From Halovenus rubra (GTDB lineage: Archaea > Halobacteriota > Halobacteria > Halobacteriales > Haloarculaceae), in NCBI RefSeq assembly GCF_026586665.1, contig NZ_JAODIY010000008.1, forward strand, positions 1-64,000: a stretch of DNA of 64,000 nucleotides, given 5' to 3'. The notes under the pieces are model-generated. The model saw only the letters and a list, made by a program, of their open reading frames with translations, had not been told where the DNA came from and did no database searches. Position numbers and translations under genes: made by a program. Of this stretch, positions 45,656-55,043 are shown piece by piece. How positions within the stretch are numbered: position 1 is the stretch's first letter; every line of letters starts with the position of its first letter.

Positions 45656-46437
45656 TGACACAGACACAACTCGCCGTCAACGGCGCAGTCGGGCGGATGG
45701 GACAAACCATCAGAGACACAGCAACAACCCGCGATGACGTTTCGGTGGCTCTTGGGGTTAGTCCAACCACCGACACAGAGAGTGACCATCCAATTGTTGC
45801 TCCCACAGACCGTCAGGATGCACTCAAGACACGCGACATCGACGTAGTCGTGGATTTCTCGACAGCCGATGCAGTCGAACCGCTCGCCAGAGACTGTACC
45901 GCAACCGACGTTGCCCTCGTAAGCGGAACAACCGGGCTAGACGAGGAGACACGCGAGGTCCTTCAGGCGGCAAGTGAGGAGGTACCGGTCCTGCATGCGA
46001 CGAACTTCTCCCGGGGCGTGGTTGCACTGCAACGCGCACTTGATAGCGCCCTCGCCGCGCTGCCAAGCTACGATATCGAACTACTCGAAACCCACCACTC
46101 AGGCAAGCAGGATGCACCAAGCGGGACCGCGACGACGCTACTGGAGACAGTCGCTGACCACCGTGACGTGGCGTCGGTCCACGGTCGAAACGGGGAGCAA
46201 CAACGCGAGGACGGTGAAGTCGGTGTCTTTTCTCGTCGAGCGGGAACCGTCCGCGGCGAACACGAGATACTGCTGGCCGATAACGACGAAGCCCTCACAC
46301 TTACCCACCGCGCGGAGTCCCGGGGTGTCTTTGCTGTGGGTGCTCTCGACGCAAGCCACTGGCTTGCCGGTCGGCTGGCTGGCAGGTATAGCGTTGTGGA
46401 CGTATTTGCTGACACGACAAACGGAGACGAAACATGA
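45655..46437 (+). CDS. dapB: 4-hydroxy-tetrahydrodipicolinate reductase
   Basis: The 260-residue reductase uses NAD(P)H to convert the dapA product to tetrahydrodipicolinate. The Rossmann motif is VNGAVGRMGQTIRDT and the substrate motif ETHHSGKQDAPSGTA has the His-His...Lys set of the family. It overlaps dapA by one base and dapD by four bases (ATGA), so translation is coupled in the operon. Confidence 0.94.
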   Translation: MTQTQLAVNGAVGRMGQTIRDTATTRDDVSVALGVSPTTDTESDHPIVAPTDRQDALKTRDIDVVVDFSTADAVEPLARDCTATDVALVSGTTGLDEETREVLQAASEEVPVLHATNFSRGVVALQRALDSALAALPSYDIELLETHHSGKQDAPSGTATTLLETVADHRDVASVHGRNGEQQREDGEVGVFSRRAGTVRGEHEILLADNDEALTLTHRAESRGVFAVGALDASHWLAGRLAGRYSVVDVFADTTNGDET

Positions 46438-47273
46438 CAACACTACAATCAGATATCGACGACCGCTGGGAGCAGTACCGTGATGATGACCACGAAATAG
46501 ATGTCACCCATGAGGACCAAGCCATGCTTGAAACATTCCTCGACGCGCTCCAGACGGGCGAGGTCCGGGCCGCCAAGCGGGTCGACGGCGAGTGGCAGGC
46601 AAACGAGTGGGTAAAGCGGGGTATCCTGCTCAACTTCGCGCTGCGGTCTATCTCGCAGTGGGAGTACGGGAATGTCACCTACAATGATGTGTTACCGCTT
46701 GCCGACACAGCCGCGTTAGCGGACCGAGGGACGCGAAATACACCAGATGGGACGGTTCTTCGGCGCGGAGCACATATCGGAAGTGACGTTATACTGATGA
46801 GTCCGGCGTTCGTCAATATCGGTGCGTTCGTCGGCAACGAAACGCTTGTCGACTCCTGTGATACTGTCGGCTCCTGTGCACAGATTGGGGAAGGTGTGAA
46901 ACTCGGCGCGAACACACTGGTCGGCGGTGTGCTCGAACCAGTCGAAGAGTCACCAGTTATCATCGAAGACGGTGTCACACTCGGCGCAGGCTGTCGCGTG
47001 ACGTCAGGATTTGTTGTTGGTGAGAACTCGGTTGTCGGCGAGAACACGCTGTTGACGCCCCGCATCCCGGTGTACGACCTCGTCGAAGAGGAGATTCAGT
47101 ACGGTCACCTCCCCCCCGAACGCCGAGCGTTCAGTCGGTACGTCGAATCCAGTATTGGTGAACACGAACTCTTCGATGGCGGTGCATACAAGCCGGCAGT
47201 CGTCGCGACCCATCTCGAAGACGAAACTGTCGACGCAGTCGAACGGGAGGGTGCCCTCCGCGACCAACAATGA
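46434..47273 (+). CDS. dapD: tetrahydrodipicolinate N-succinyltransferase
   Basis: The 279-residue protein is a hexapeptide-repeat succinyl- (or acetyl-) transferase that blocks the amino group of tetrahydrodipicolinate. The N-terminal helical domain is followed by a left-handed beta helix: FVNIGAFVGNETLVDSCDTV, then VGSCAQIGEGVKLGANTLV and PVIIEDGVTLGAGCRVTSG. It tells that the succinylase branch, not the aminotransferase or dehydrogenase shortcut, is used. It overlaps dapB and lysA by four bases each. Confidence 0.93.
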   Translation: MTTLQSDIDDRWEQYRDDDHEIDVTHEDQAMLETFLDALQTGEVRAAKRVDGEWQANEWVKRGILLNFALRSISQWEYGNVTYNDVLPLADTAALADRGTRNTPDGTVLRRGAHIGSDVILMSPAFVNIGAFVGNETLVDSCDTVGSCAQIGEGVKLGANTLVGGVLEPVEESPVIIEDGVTLGAGCRVTSGFVVGENSVVGENTLLTPRIPVYDLVEEEIQYGHLPPERRAFSRYVESSIGEHELFDGGAYKPAVVATHLEDETVDAVEREGALRDQQ

Positions 47274-48505
47274 CCGGGTCGTCGCCGGCAGTTCGCCGTC
47301 TCTCTGACTGGGACCACGACAAGCTGCTAACCCTGGCCGACGAGTACGGCACGCCGTTGTACGTGCTCGACGAGAACCGCGTCCGTGCAAACTACCGTCG
47401 GTTTACGAAGGCGTTCCCCGACGCCCACGTCATGTACGCCGCAAAAACCCACACTGGCCGGGCAGTACTCTCGACGCTCCTCGACGCCGGCGCAGATATC
47501 GAGTGTGCTGCACGCGGGGAACTGCAACGAGCAATCGACGCCGGCGCAGACCCGAACACAGTGCAGTACACCGCAGTCAACCCGCCAGATATTGACCTGT
47601 CGTATGCCGCCGACCTCGGGACCGATAATCCGGGACTGACGATTACCGCCGGCGCTCAGGACACCTTTGATCGGCTCGCTGAACGTGGATACAACGGTCG
47701 TGTCGCAATCCGTGTCAACCCGGGTATCGGAACGGGCCATCACGAAAAAGTTGCTACCGGCAAGGATGCAAAGTTCGGGATTCCAGCCGACCGTGTTCCC
47801 GAAGTCGCTGCTGCAGTTGCCGAGCAGTTCGACCTCGTTGGTGTCCACGCTCACGTCGGCAGTGGCGTCCTTCACGACGACCTCGACGACCATTGCCGCG
47901 CAATCGAGAGTATCGCTGCTATCGCACGGGATGTGGAGGCAGAAACTGGCCCGCTAGAGTTTGTCGACATCGGCGGTGGTTTTGGCGTCCCATACCGTGA
48001 GGAAACTGAACCGTTAGAGATGGACACTGTGAGTGAGCGTGTCCGGGCCGCAGTAGGAGACATCGATGCGACATTGAAGCTCGAACCCGGGCGGTATATC
48101 GTCGCAGACGCCGAACTCATCTTGACGCGGGTAAACACCCGAAAGGAGACTGAGTCGGCAACGGTGATCGGGGTTGATGCATCACTGGCGACGCTGATTC
48201 GGCCTGCAATGTTCGACGCGTACCATCCGATTCGGAACGTCAGCGCCCCCGATCGCGGAGATGAGTCGGTGTCAGTCGGTGGCCCGTGCTGTACGAGCGC
48301 GGATGTGTTCTGTACGGATAGGCCGGTCTCACAGCCCGAACGTACTGATGTGCTCGCTGTCGGAAACGCCGGCGCGTATGGCTATGAGCTAGCAAATCAG
48401 TTCCACTCTCAGCCACGTCCGGCCGAAGTAGCTATCGATGGGGATGACCACCGCGTTGTCCGCCGTCGGGAGACATTAGCGGACGTGACGAAACTGGAAC
48501 AGTGA
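47270..48505 (+). CDS. lysA: diaminopimelate decarboxylase
   Basis: The 411-residue PLP enzyme makes lysine from meso-diaminopimelate. It has the PLP-lysine region HVMYAAKTHTGRAV, GVHAHVGSGVLHDDLDDH, the phosphate-binding FVDIGGGFGVPYREE, and the dimer-interface VGGPCCTSADVFC. It is the last gene of the coupled set dapA-dapB-dapD-lysA. The desuccinylase (dapE) and epimerase (dapF) genes, which in other haloarchaea lie in the same operon, are not next to it. Its last 74 bases overlap the 3' end of the convergent membrane protein gene. Confidence 0.94.
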   Translation: MTGSSPAVRRLSDWDHDKLLTLADEYGTPLYVLDENRVRANYRRFTKAFPDAHVMYAAKTHTGRAVLSTLLDAGADIECAARGELQRAIDAGADPNTVQYTAVNPPDIDLSYAADLGTDNPGLTITAGAQDTFDRLAERGYNGRVAIRVNPGIGTGHHEKVATGKDAKFGIPADRVPEVAAAVAEQFDLVGVHAHVGSGVLHDDLDDHCRAIESIAAIARDVEAETGPLEFVDIGGGFGVPYREETEPLEMDTVSERVRAAVGDIDATLKLEPGRYIVADAELILTRVNTRKETESATVIGVDASLATLIRPAMFDAYHPIRNVSAPDRGDESVSVGGPCCTSADVFCTDRPVSQPERTDVLAVGNAGAYGYELANQFHSQPRPAEVAIDGDDHRVVRRRETLADVTKLEQ

Positions 48506-48890
48506 ACGAGAGCGCGATGATACCGACAATGAGGTTGTTCAGGACAATAACTACCCCGAGAACGACAACCCCGACCAGCCAGAGCCGCCAGCCAGGCGTG
48601 CGCTGAACGAGATTACGGTACTCCAGAAGAATAACACCGACATAGAGCACAACTGCCCCCTTCACAACGGCAATTAGGACGGGGTTGTGCGAGAGTAACA
48701 ACGCCATCCAAGGGTTCGTCTCACCGGCGGCTGTCCCAACCGCAGCGTACGCGAAATACGTCGAGAGTACGTCACCGAGTCCCCACAACAAAACGAGCAC
48801 GTAGACCATGCTGATGTATTCCTTTGATGCGTCGGTGGTAAACACGTCAAGGGCAGACGACTCCTCGATGAGATCCATGTTGGCTTGCAT
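48432..48890 (-). CDS. small membrane protein, DUF5658-like
   Basis: The 152-residue protein has about four hydrophobic segments: VYVLVLLWGLGDVLSTYFAY, then VLIAVVKGAVVLYVGVILLE and WRLWLVGVVVLGVVIVLNNL. The WGLGDVLSTYFAY...TNP pattern recalls DUF5658-type proteins of haloarchaea; function is unknown. Its C-terminal 24 codons are antisense to lysA; a hydrophilic tail (SSRPLMSPDGGQ...) comes from that part and may be an artefact of a lost earlier stop. The start could also be at 48878. Confidence 0.7.
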   Translation of the reverse strand: MQANMDLIEESSALDVFTTDASKEYISMVYVLVLLWGLGDVLSTYFAYAAVGTAAGETNPWMALLLSHNPVLIAVVKGAVVLYVGVILLEYRNLVQRTPGWRLWLVGVVVLGVVIVLNNLIVGIIALSFTVPVSSRPLMSPDGGQRGGHPHR

Positions 48891-48926
48891 AATAGTGTCT
48901 TCGAGCAGTCATAAGTCTATCCCGCC

Positions 48927-49739
48927 TCACTCAGGAATAGCACACTGACCGGTGTACTCAACCTCCGAGACTGATTCAATGTGGGCGTCGTCACGGCAGA
49001 CAGGACACTCTGAAGACGGAGCAATCGGGACTGATTCCGTATCGAGCGAGCGGCCGTCGTAGGCAAGTAGCCGGCCATCGAGCGTTTCCCCCTCGTCAAG
49101 TAGTAGTTTTACAACCTCGGTGGCCTGCATCGCGCCGACTGTCCCTGGAAGGATACCAAACACGCCAGCAGTCGCACAGTCGGGGACAGCCCCCTCCGGC
49201 GGCGCTTCCGGGAACAAACAGCGATAACAGGGTTGCCCGCCAGTAAACGTCGTCACCTGTCCCTCGAAGCGGTACACCGCGCCGTGGCTGAGTGGTACGT
49301 TAGCGAGAACACAAGCGTCGTTGAGCAGAAATCGTGTTGGAAAGTTATCCGAGGCGTCGACGACTACGTCGTGGTCGGTAATCAGTTCTGTCACATTCTC
49401 ACGTGAGGCACGTGTTTCTCGCCGCTCTACGTCGATATCAGGGTTCAATGAGTCGATGAACTCGGCGGCACTGTCGACTTTCGGCCGGCCTACGTCGTCA
49501 GTTCCGTGGATAACCTGTCGCTGGAGGTTGCTTAGCTCTACTGTGTCGTTATCGACGATAGTGAGGTGGCCGACACCCGCCGCTGCGAGATATTGGAGCA
49601 CCGGTGAACCGAGGCCACCTGCACCGACAACCAGCACGGACGCATCGAGAAGCGCAGCCTGCCCGTCCGGGCCCACATCGTCCATGATAATGTGACGGGA
49701 GTACCGGTCGAGTTGCTCGGGAGTGAGGTCGAGATTCAT
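48927..49739 (-). CDS. ubaA: SAMP-activating enzyme E1 (UbaA/MoeB/ThiF family)
   Basis: The 270-residue E1-like enzyme adenylates the C-terminal glycine of ubiquitin-like SAMP proteins, for protein conjugation and for sulfur transfer in tRNA thiolation and molybdopterin synthesis. It has the ATP loop VVGAGGLGSPVLQYLAAAG (residues 37-55), zinc pairs CYRC (Cys171, Cys174) and CPVC (Cys245, Cys248), and catalytic Cys188 in VPDCATAGVFG. In Haloferax volcanii a single UbaA serves all these roles. It stands alone here. Confidence 0.92.
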   Translation of the reverse strand: MNLDLTPEQLDRYSRHIIMDDVGPDGQAALLDASVLVVGAGGLGSPVLQYLAAAGVGHLTIVDNDTVELSNLQRQVIHGTDDVGRPKVDSAAEFIDSLNPDIDVERRETRASRENVTELITDHDVVVDASDNFPTRFLLNDACVLANVPLSHGAVYRFEGQVTTFTGGQPCYRCLFPEAPPEGAVPDCATAGVFGILPGTVGAMQATEVVKLLLDEGETLDGRLLAYDGRSLDTESVPIAPSSECPVCRDDAHIESVSEVEYTGQCAIPE

Positions 49740-49900
49740 ACCCGAGTGTTATTGTTACCGGTCTAAAGAAACGTGGATTCGGACAGAGACAGGACAAAGC
49801 GGCAGCTGACTTCTCATGAGTCGTCGCTGACGAGGGTGAGAGTCGTTTTCCTCGCAAATGGTCCCGATACACATACGTAAGCGGCCGTCGAATGCGGTGT

Positions 49901-50368
49901 ATGAACGAGCGTGTGGCTGCATTCGGCGAGCGAGCAGCAACCGAGTACGGACTGGATATCGAGGCCGAAGAGTTTCCCGAGGGGACAAAAACTGCACAGG
50001 ACGCGGCCACTGCCATCGACTGCGAGGTCGCCCAGATTGCGAGTTCAATCGTCTTCATGGTCGACACTGTCGTCGTGGTGGTCACAAGCGGTGCGAACAC
50101 GGTTGATACACGAAAGCTATCGGCGCTACGAGGCGTCCACGACGCGCGGATGGCCGAACCTGAAGAGGTCCGGAAGGCAACGGGGTACGCTATCGGCGGC
50201 GTCCCGCCGTTTTGCCACGACGAGGAGCTTCCTGTCTATCTTGACGAAGAACTTACCGACTTCGAAACGGTATGGGCTGCCGCGGGTACGCCCGAAGCTG
50301 TCTTTCCCATCACACCCGAAGAAATTATCGAGGATGCAGGGGCCAAGGTTGTCGATGTGACAGAGTGA
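49901..50368 (+). CDS. YbaK/EbsC-family aminoacyl-tRNA deacylase
   Basis: The 155-residue protein fits the YbaK/ProX/INS editing family, which hydrolyses mischarged aminoacyl-tRNAs such as Cys- or Ala-tRNA-Pro. It has EEFPEGTKTAQDAATAIDCE, the conserved-Lys region of the family (EVAQIASSIVFMVD where others have the QIvKslvf pattern) and GYAIGGVPPFCHDEELPVYL, the glycine-proline loop. The usual catalytic Lys position reads Ser here (AQIASSIVF), as happens in several subgroups. The ATG at 49892 is three codons upstream. Confidence 0.85.
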   Translation: MNERVAAFGERAATEYGLDIEAEEFPEGTKTAQDAATAIDCEVAQIASSIVFMVDTVVVVVTSGANTVDTRKLSALRGVHDARMAEPEEVRKATGYAIGGVPPFCHDEELPVYLDEELTDFETVWAAAGTPEAVFPITPEEIIEDAGAKVVDVTE

Positions 50369-50373
50369 GTACG

Positions 50374-51561
50374 TTAAGACTCAACAGCCATCCCTTCACG
50401 AACCTCGAACGATTCGTCGCCGTCGAATCGCGACGGGTCAAACGCCTCGATACCGTCGCCGCCGAGCACCTCGTCGGCCAGCCGGCGGCCGATTGCTGGC
50501 GACCGCATAAACCCCTGCCCCTGGAAACCGGTTGCGACGTAGACTCCATCACGAACTTCCCCAACCAGCGGGTCTCTGTCCGGTGTGGCCGTACAGAGGC
50601 CGGCCCACGCGCGGTCCACCTCAAGCCCACAGTCAGGAATCCTGTGAGTCACGCGTGCGGCGAGGTTTTCGGAGAACTCAGCGTTGGCATCTCGCTGGTA
50701 GTTGTCGGGGTTGGCCTCACACTCTTCGGTGCCGTCACCAGCAAGGAGTCCCTCGGCATGGGGCCGGAGGTAACAGTCTGCACTCGTATCGTAGACAATC
50801 GGTTCCCAACCAGCCGGCTTCCCGCCGACAGATACCTCGCCAACGAGAGCCTGAACACGGTATGGCTTCATCGGAATCGACACGTCAACAGCCGCAAGCA
50901 GTTCCTTCGAGTGGGCGCCGGCCGCAACGATAACAGTGTCGACCACTCGACGGGAATCCCCTGAACCAGCGAGCCTGACCGCTGGCGGTTCGGTTTCGAT
51001 ACTGACAGGCGTCTCCTCCTCGATACTGACACCAGCGTCGCGTGCGCGGTCTGCCAGCCAGGCCGTGTACTTCCCAGCATCAGTGTATCCACCGCCAGCA
51101 GTCACACCCCCAACAGCTACGTCGTCGGTTCTAAGCGCTGGGAACCGCTCAGTGAGTGTTGCCGCATCGAGTTCCTCAGCCTCGACGCCAAGCTCTTGCA
51201 TCCGCTGGATACCCTCTCTGACAAGGTCGACTTTTGTATTGTCTCCGGTCTGGGCCAGCCAGACATACGGACATTCCGTAAATGGGGCACCATCCGCTTC
51301 GAAGGCCCGAAATCGGTCGATTGCTTCCTGGCCGAGCGTGGCGTTTGGCTCGGCAGCGAACGCGTTGTAGCAGACACCAGCGGCCCGTCCGCTTGACCCG
51401 CCGGCAACCGTGTCAGCTTCGTACACTGTTACGTCTGTTCGCTCGCTGGCGAGGTCGAGTGCCGTAGTGAGTCCGACCGCGCCAGCCCCAACGACGGCAA
51501 CAGTACAGTCGGTGCCGCGATTGCCTGACTGATCTAACAGTGACGAATCAATATCGGTCAT
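50374..51561 (-). CDS. FAD-dependent amino acid/amine oxidoreductase (DAO family)
   Basis: The 395-residue protein is a DAO-family flavoenzyme, related to glycine/sarcosine oxidase. It has the dinucleotide fold VAVVGAGAVGLTTALDLASE near the N terminus, VIVAAGAHSKELLAAV in the middle, the substrate-proximal CTATPDRDPLVGEV and the C-terminal ATGFQGQGFMRSPAIGRRLA. The start at 51561 is supported by a TATA box at 51581-51590. Whether it releases H2O2 or passes electrons on cannot be told. The convergent YbaK gene is five bases away. Confidence 0.87.
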   Translation of the reverse strand: MTDIDSSLLDQSGNRGTDCTVAVVGAGAVGLTTALDLASERTDVTVYEADTVAGGSSGRAAGVCYNAFAAEPNATLGQEAIDRFRAFEADGAPFTECPYVWLAQTGDNTKVDLVREGIQRMQELGVEAEELDAATLTERFPALRTDDVAVGGVTAGGGYTDAGKYTAWLADRARDAGVSIEEETPVSIETEPPAVRLAGSGDSRRVVDTVIVAAGAHSKELLAAVDVSIPMKPYRVQALVGEVSVGGKPAGWEPIVYDTSADCYLRPHAEGLLAGDGTEECEANPDNYQRDANAEFSENLAARVTHRIPDCGLEVDRAWAGLCTATPDRDPLVGEVRDGVYVATGFQGQGFMRSPAIGRRLADEVLGGDGIEAFDPSRFDGDESFEVREGMAVES

Positions 51562-51580
51562 ACCAGTCACTCTGTCTGGC

Positions 51581-51590
51581 ACAATAAAAA
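51581..51590 (-). promoter_or_regulatory. TATA box of the DAO-family gene
   Basis: TTTTTATTGT on the minus strand is 20-29 bases before the ATG at 51561, supporting that start against the upstream ATG at 51582, which would precede initiation. Confidence 0.5.
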
Positions 51591-51603
51591 ACGTCGCCAG
51601 AGT

Positions 51604-52839
51604 CTAGTCGAACTCCTGCCAGTTTGTCAGCATGACAGCTCCTGTGAGGAAAACAACAGCAAGGACGGCGAGGAAACCGAACGTAAACGCCACCCCGCTC
51701 GTCGAATCGAGTATCATCAGCTCGCGGAGCCCCCGGTGGAAGTGAGTCACGGGACTGAATTCGGCGACAGTCTGCAAGGTTGGCGGCATCAAGTCAAGCT
51801 CCCAGAAGATACCAGAGATAAACATCAACGGAAGTGCAATAGCCCCACCAAGGCTGATTGCTGACCCGGGGTCCTGAATAACACTCCCCACAATCATGCC
51901 AAGCGAGGTGAACGCGACTGTTCCCAAGAGGAGCAACGCGAGCGCAAGCGGTCCTGGAGTCGCAGTGACGCCAAAGGCCAGCCACGCAACAGCAATCAGT
52001 ACAAGCGTGATTGCGACCGCAAGAATAGACTGTTGAAGCACGTTCGCAAGGACCCACTCGTGTTTTCGAAGCGGTGTGACTGCCAGTCGTTTGAGTGTTC
52101 CGTCGCGTTTGAGTTGTGCGACAGCCGACGGAACTGTCATCACACCGTTTATCAGCACCATCGCCACGATGAACGCTGGAAGAAAATAATCTGTCGCGCC
52201 GAGACCCTCTTGTCCCCGCTGTTCGGTCTGAATCGCTACTGTCGGGTTCTCAATCCCGAGAGCACGGTCGTTGAATGTCGCAACAACACTATCGACGATA
52301 CTCTCGACGGCACCAGCCCCCTCATCGTCAGGAACAGTCAACAGCACCACCTCGGCCCCGTCGCGTTGTGTCCCGTTAGCCGCGCCTAAGGCGGCCTGAA
52401 TATCTTGTTGCTGGGACGCGGAGATGTTTCCCTGAAAGCGCTCAGTCGTATCCTGAATAACAGCCATTCTGACCCTCGCGCTCTCGTCTCGAACGCGCTC
52501 GCTAAACCCCTTCGGGATAATAAGTACCCGCTTCCGGTTGGTCGCATCTTCGATGTTCTCGACTTGGGTGAGGTTCTGTGTGGCATCAAGCTGGTCAACT
52601 GCGAGCGGTGACGCCTCCTCGATAGCGCCGACAAGTTCAGCTGAGAGGGCAGTTGGCTCGCCGTCGGCGGTCAGGTCGTTGTTCTGGACGCCAACGTCGA
52701 ACTCGGTGGGGCCGCCAGCGAAGACGAAACTAAAGATAATGAGCAAGATTAGTGGGAACAGGACTGCGAAAAACACTGCTTCTCGATTCCGCACCCAATC
52801 ACGTAACAGCGTTACCGTCAGCCGAACGACTCGCCTCAT
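51604..52839 (-). CDS. ABC-2 type transporter permease
   Basis: The 411-residue permease has one N-terminal membrane segment (EAVFFAVLFPLILLIIFSFVF), a large extracytoplasmic domain of about 180 residues, then five membrane segments in the C-terminal half, as in ABC-2 exporters of the DrrB/YhfT type. The late IALPLMFISGIFWELDLMPP is the recognisable ABC-2 signature stretch. It pairs with the ATPase gene by a four-base overlap. Such pairs export drugs, lipids or polymers; the cargo is unknown. Confidence 0.87.
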   Translation of the reverse strand: MRRVVRLTVTLLRDWVRNREAVFFAVLFPLILLIIFSFVFAGGPTEFDVGVQNNDLTADGEPTALSAELVGAIEEASPLAVDQLDATQNLTQVENIEDATNRKRVLIIPKGFSERVRDESARVRMAVIQDTTERFQGNISASQQQDIQAALGAANGTQRDGAEVVLLTVPDDEGAGAVESIVDSVVATFNDRALGIENPTVAIQTEQRGQEGLGATDYFLPAFIVAMVLINGVMTVPSAVAQLKRDGTLKRLAVTPLRKHEWVLANVLQQSILAVAITLVLIAVAWLAFGVTATPGPLALALLLLGTVAFTSLGMIVGSVIQDPGSAISLGGAIALPLMFISGIFWELDLMPPTLQTVAEFSPVTHFHRGLRELMILDSTSGVAFTFGFLAVLAVVFLTGAVMLTNWQEFD

Positions 52840-53795
52840 TGAAGCTCACCGCCCGGAGAGAGCGTCGAATCTGCTAATGTCAAAAAGACATCCTCCATAT
52901 CCGGACTCACAAGGTCAATCGAGTGGCCAGTCCCAATGTCGTGTAGCTCGCTGTAGGTGTCCTGTGCTGCCTGTCTTTCGCCGAAGACGCCGATTAGCTT
53001 GTCTGCATCGGTCTTGTGGACGCTGTCTGCTGTCTCTCGCAGCGTTGCTTCGAGAGCGTCGGCTTCGGTGCCTGTCGTACTCTCATCGAGGTGTACAACA
53101 ACTTTTAGTTCACCGGCGTAGGTGTTGATGAGCGCGGGTACGGTGTCGATAGCTTTGACATGGCCGTCAACAAGCAGTGCGACGCGGTCGGCGAGATATT
53201 CGACTTCTTCCATGTAGTGTGTCGTCAAGACGACCGTCGTTCCCATGGCAGGGAGCTGTTCAATCTGTTCCCACGTGGCCCGTCTGGCGGCCGGGTCCAG
53301 CCCGGTCGTTGGTTCATCAAGAAAGAGGACATCTGGGTCGCCGACCAGTGCCATTGCGATACCGGTCCGGCGCTGGTACCCCCCAGACAACGAGTGAAAC
53401 GGGTCATCAGCCCACTCCCTAAGAGCGAGTTCGTCGAGTACATCGTCAACGGCAAGCGGTTCGGTGTGAAGGTTCGCAATGAGTGCAACATTTTCCCGGA
53501 CGGTCAACCGCTCGAAGGTGTGAAACGATTGTGGGACGACGCCGATACGGTCCTTGATTTTGTGTAGGTCGGTCTGAATGTCTAATCCAAGGACTGTCGC
53601 CTCGCCACTCGTCGGCGTTCTGAGACCCTGTATAATCTCGATTGCGGTTGTCTTTCCGGCCCCATTCGGTCCGAGCAACCCGAATATCTCGCCGTCTTCG
53701 ATTTCGAGAGAGATATCGTCGACTGCGACTGTCGACCCGTATTCCTTGCGGAGGTCTGTCGTCGTGATAACCGGCTGCGAGCGCTCGGAAGCCAT
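52836..53795 (-). CDS. ABC transporter ATP-binding protein (drug/lipid exporter type)
   Basis: The 319-residue ATPase has Walker A GPNGAGKTTAIE, the Q-loop IGVVPQSFHTFERLTV, the signature LSGGYQRRTGIAMAL, Walker B VLFLDEPTTGLDP and the H-loop TTHYMEEVEYL. The last hundred or so residues form the extra regulatory domain typical of DrrA/CcmA-like ATPases. It energises the permease encoded directly after it. An untranslated 265-base stretch follows on the other side, holding no gene. Confidence 0.93.
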   Translation of the reverse strand: MASERSQPVITTTDLRKEYGSTVAVDDISLEIEDGEIFGLLGPNGAGKTTAIEIIQGLRTPTSGEATVLGLDIQTDLHKIKDRIGVVPQSFHTFERLTVRENVALIANLHTEPLAVDDVLDELALREWADDPFHSLSGGYQRRTGIAMALVGDPDVLFLDEPTTGLDPAARRATWEQIEQLPAMGTTVVLTTHYMEEVEYLADRVALLVDGHVKAIDTVPALINTYAGELKVVVHLDESTTGTEADALEATLRETADSVHKTDADKLIGVFGERQAAQDTYSELHDIGTGHSIDLVSPDMEDVFLTLADSTLSPGGELQ

Positions 53796-54060
53796 CTGAT
53801 ATCCGCAATGACTCCACGCAGGTCAAAAAGTATTCTCCTAGTATATCATGGCTACCTGAATATTTCGCGGAGAGATACGGCTCGGTCCTGCCATGGGAGG
53901 ACACGACTGGGCCGACCACTCTCACCAGATAATCGTGGTGGTTGTTGCCATAGCTGTTTGTTGGTCACGGTGATACAGAAATGCCTCCACGGATATGTTT
54001 CTCGGCCAGTCGTTTCGAAAACCGATATCCCTTTGCTGGAAAGTCCGGAAACGTCACATA

Positions 54061-54918
54061 ATGGCTCTTTCTTTCGACGTACTGGTATTGCCAGCGTTCG
54101 ACGACCTTGAGGGGATTCCGGGCGAGTTAACGCCGTGGTACAATGCCTATGACTTCGACGAGACGGTACAGGTAGACGGCGTACCGACACCAGTCGCCTA
54201 CGCCGAGCAGGGAGTCGGTGTCGTCCCGACTGGCGTTGGTAAATCGGCGGCAGCAACAACAGTGACAGCCCTACTCGCAAGCGAGGCAGTTGATCTCACT
54301 GGAACGACGTTTCTTACTGTCGGAATCGCAGGTGGGCCACCCAACCTGCCAATCGGCTCCGTCGTCATCGGTAACAGTATCATTGACTGGGACGACAAAT
54401 GCCGGTTCGATACTCACGACGATGTCACACTCACAACGAATCCGTATACGGAAGGTCAGGGTGTATACACTCTCGACAGTTCACTCGTCGACAGGGCACT
54501 CTCACTGGCCGAGACAGCCGACCTCGCGACAGATAGCGATGTACCCGATCCAAAACAGTGGGGCGAACAGGGAGCCGACGAGCCAGTCGTTGTCAGCGGA
54601 GCAAACCTCTGTGGCGACGAACTCTGGCATGGTCGGGACCTCGCGGCCAAAGCAGAGTGGCTCGTCGACAACCACGACGTAGGCCCGTACCGCGTAACAG
54701 AGATGGAGGACGCGGGAACGGCGGCTGCACTGTCCCGGTTCGATGCACTCGATCGCTATCTAACCATTCGAGCCATCTCAAACTTCGATAGACCTCAGTC
54801 AGACACCGCCGGAGAAGAGAGTCTCTTTGGCGATGCGTTCGATGCCGGCTACGGGCTCGCGGTCGAGAATGCTGTGACCGTTGCCAAACACATCGTCGAT
54901 GACCAGTTAACACAGTGA
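54061..54918 (+). CDS. purine nucleoside permease (NUP)-like protein
   Basis: The 285-residue soluble protein has FLTVGIAGGPPNLPIGSVVI, with the glycine-rich phosphorylase-like phosphate loop, IIDWDDKCRFDTHDD, and TEMEDAGTAAALSRFDALDR, which matches the MEDxG element of nucleoside phosphorylase folds. It resembles the purine nucleoside permease family, which is structurally of the PNP type, so the protein may be a nucleosidase or phosphorylase and not a membrane carrier. The family name is by pattern. It precedes the photolyase genes by 125 bases. Confidence 0.65.
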   Translation: MALSFDVLVLPAFDDLEGIPGELTPWYNAYDFDETVQVDGVPTPVAYAEQGVGVVPTGVGKSAAATTVTALLASEAVDLTGTTFLTVGIAGGPPNLPIGSVVIGNSIIDWDDKCRFDTHDDVTLTTNPYTEGQGVYTLDSSLVDRALSLAETADLATDSDVPDPKQWGEQGADEPVVVSGANLCGDELWHGRDLAAKAEWLVDNHDVGPYRVTEMEDAGTAAALSRFDALDRYLTIRAISNFDRPQSDTAGEESLFGDAFDAGYGLAVENAVTVAKHIVDDQLTQ

Positions 54919-55043
54919 GGACAGTGTCCCGGTGAGACAGGAAATATCACTAGGTCTGTGTGTTGCGTGTGTCCCTGCGACCGAACCGTGGTGCTAAACA
55001 GTCTAATCCTCGGTTACTTGCCCGAGGAATCCATGGTATCCGT

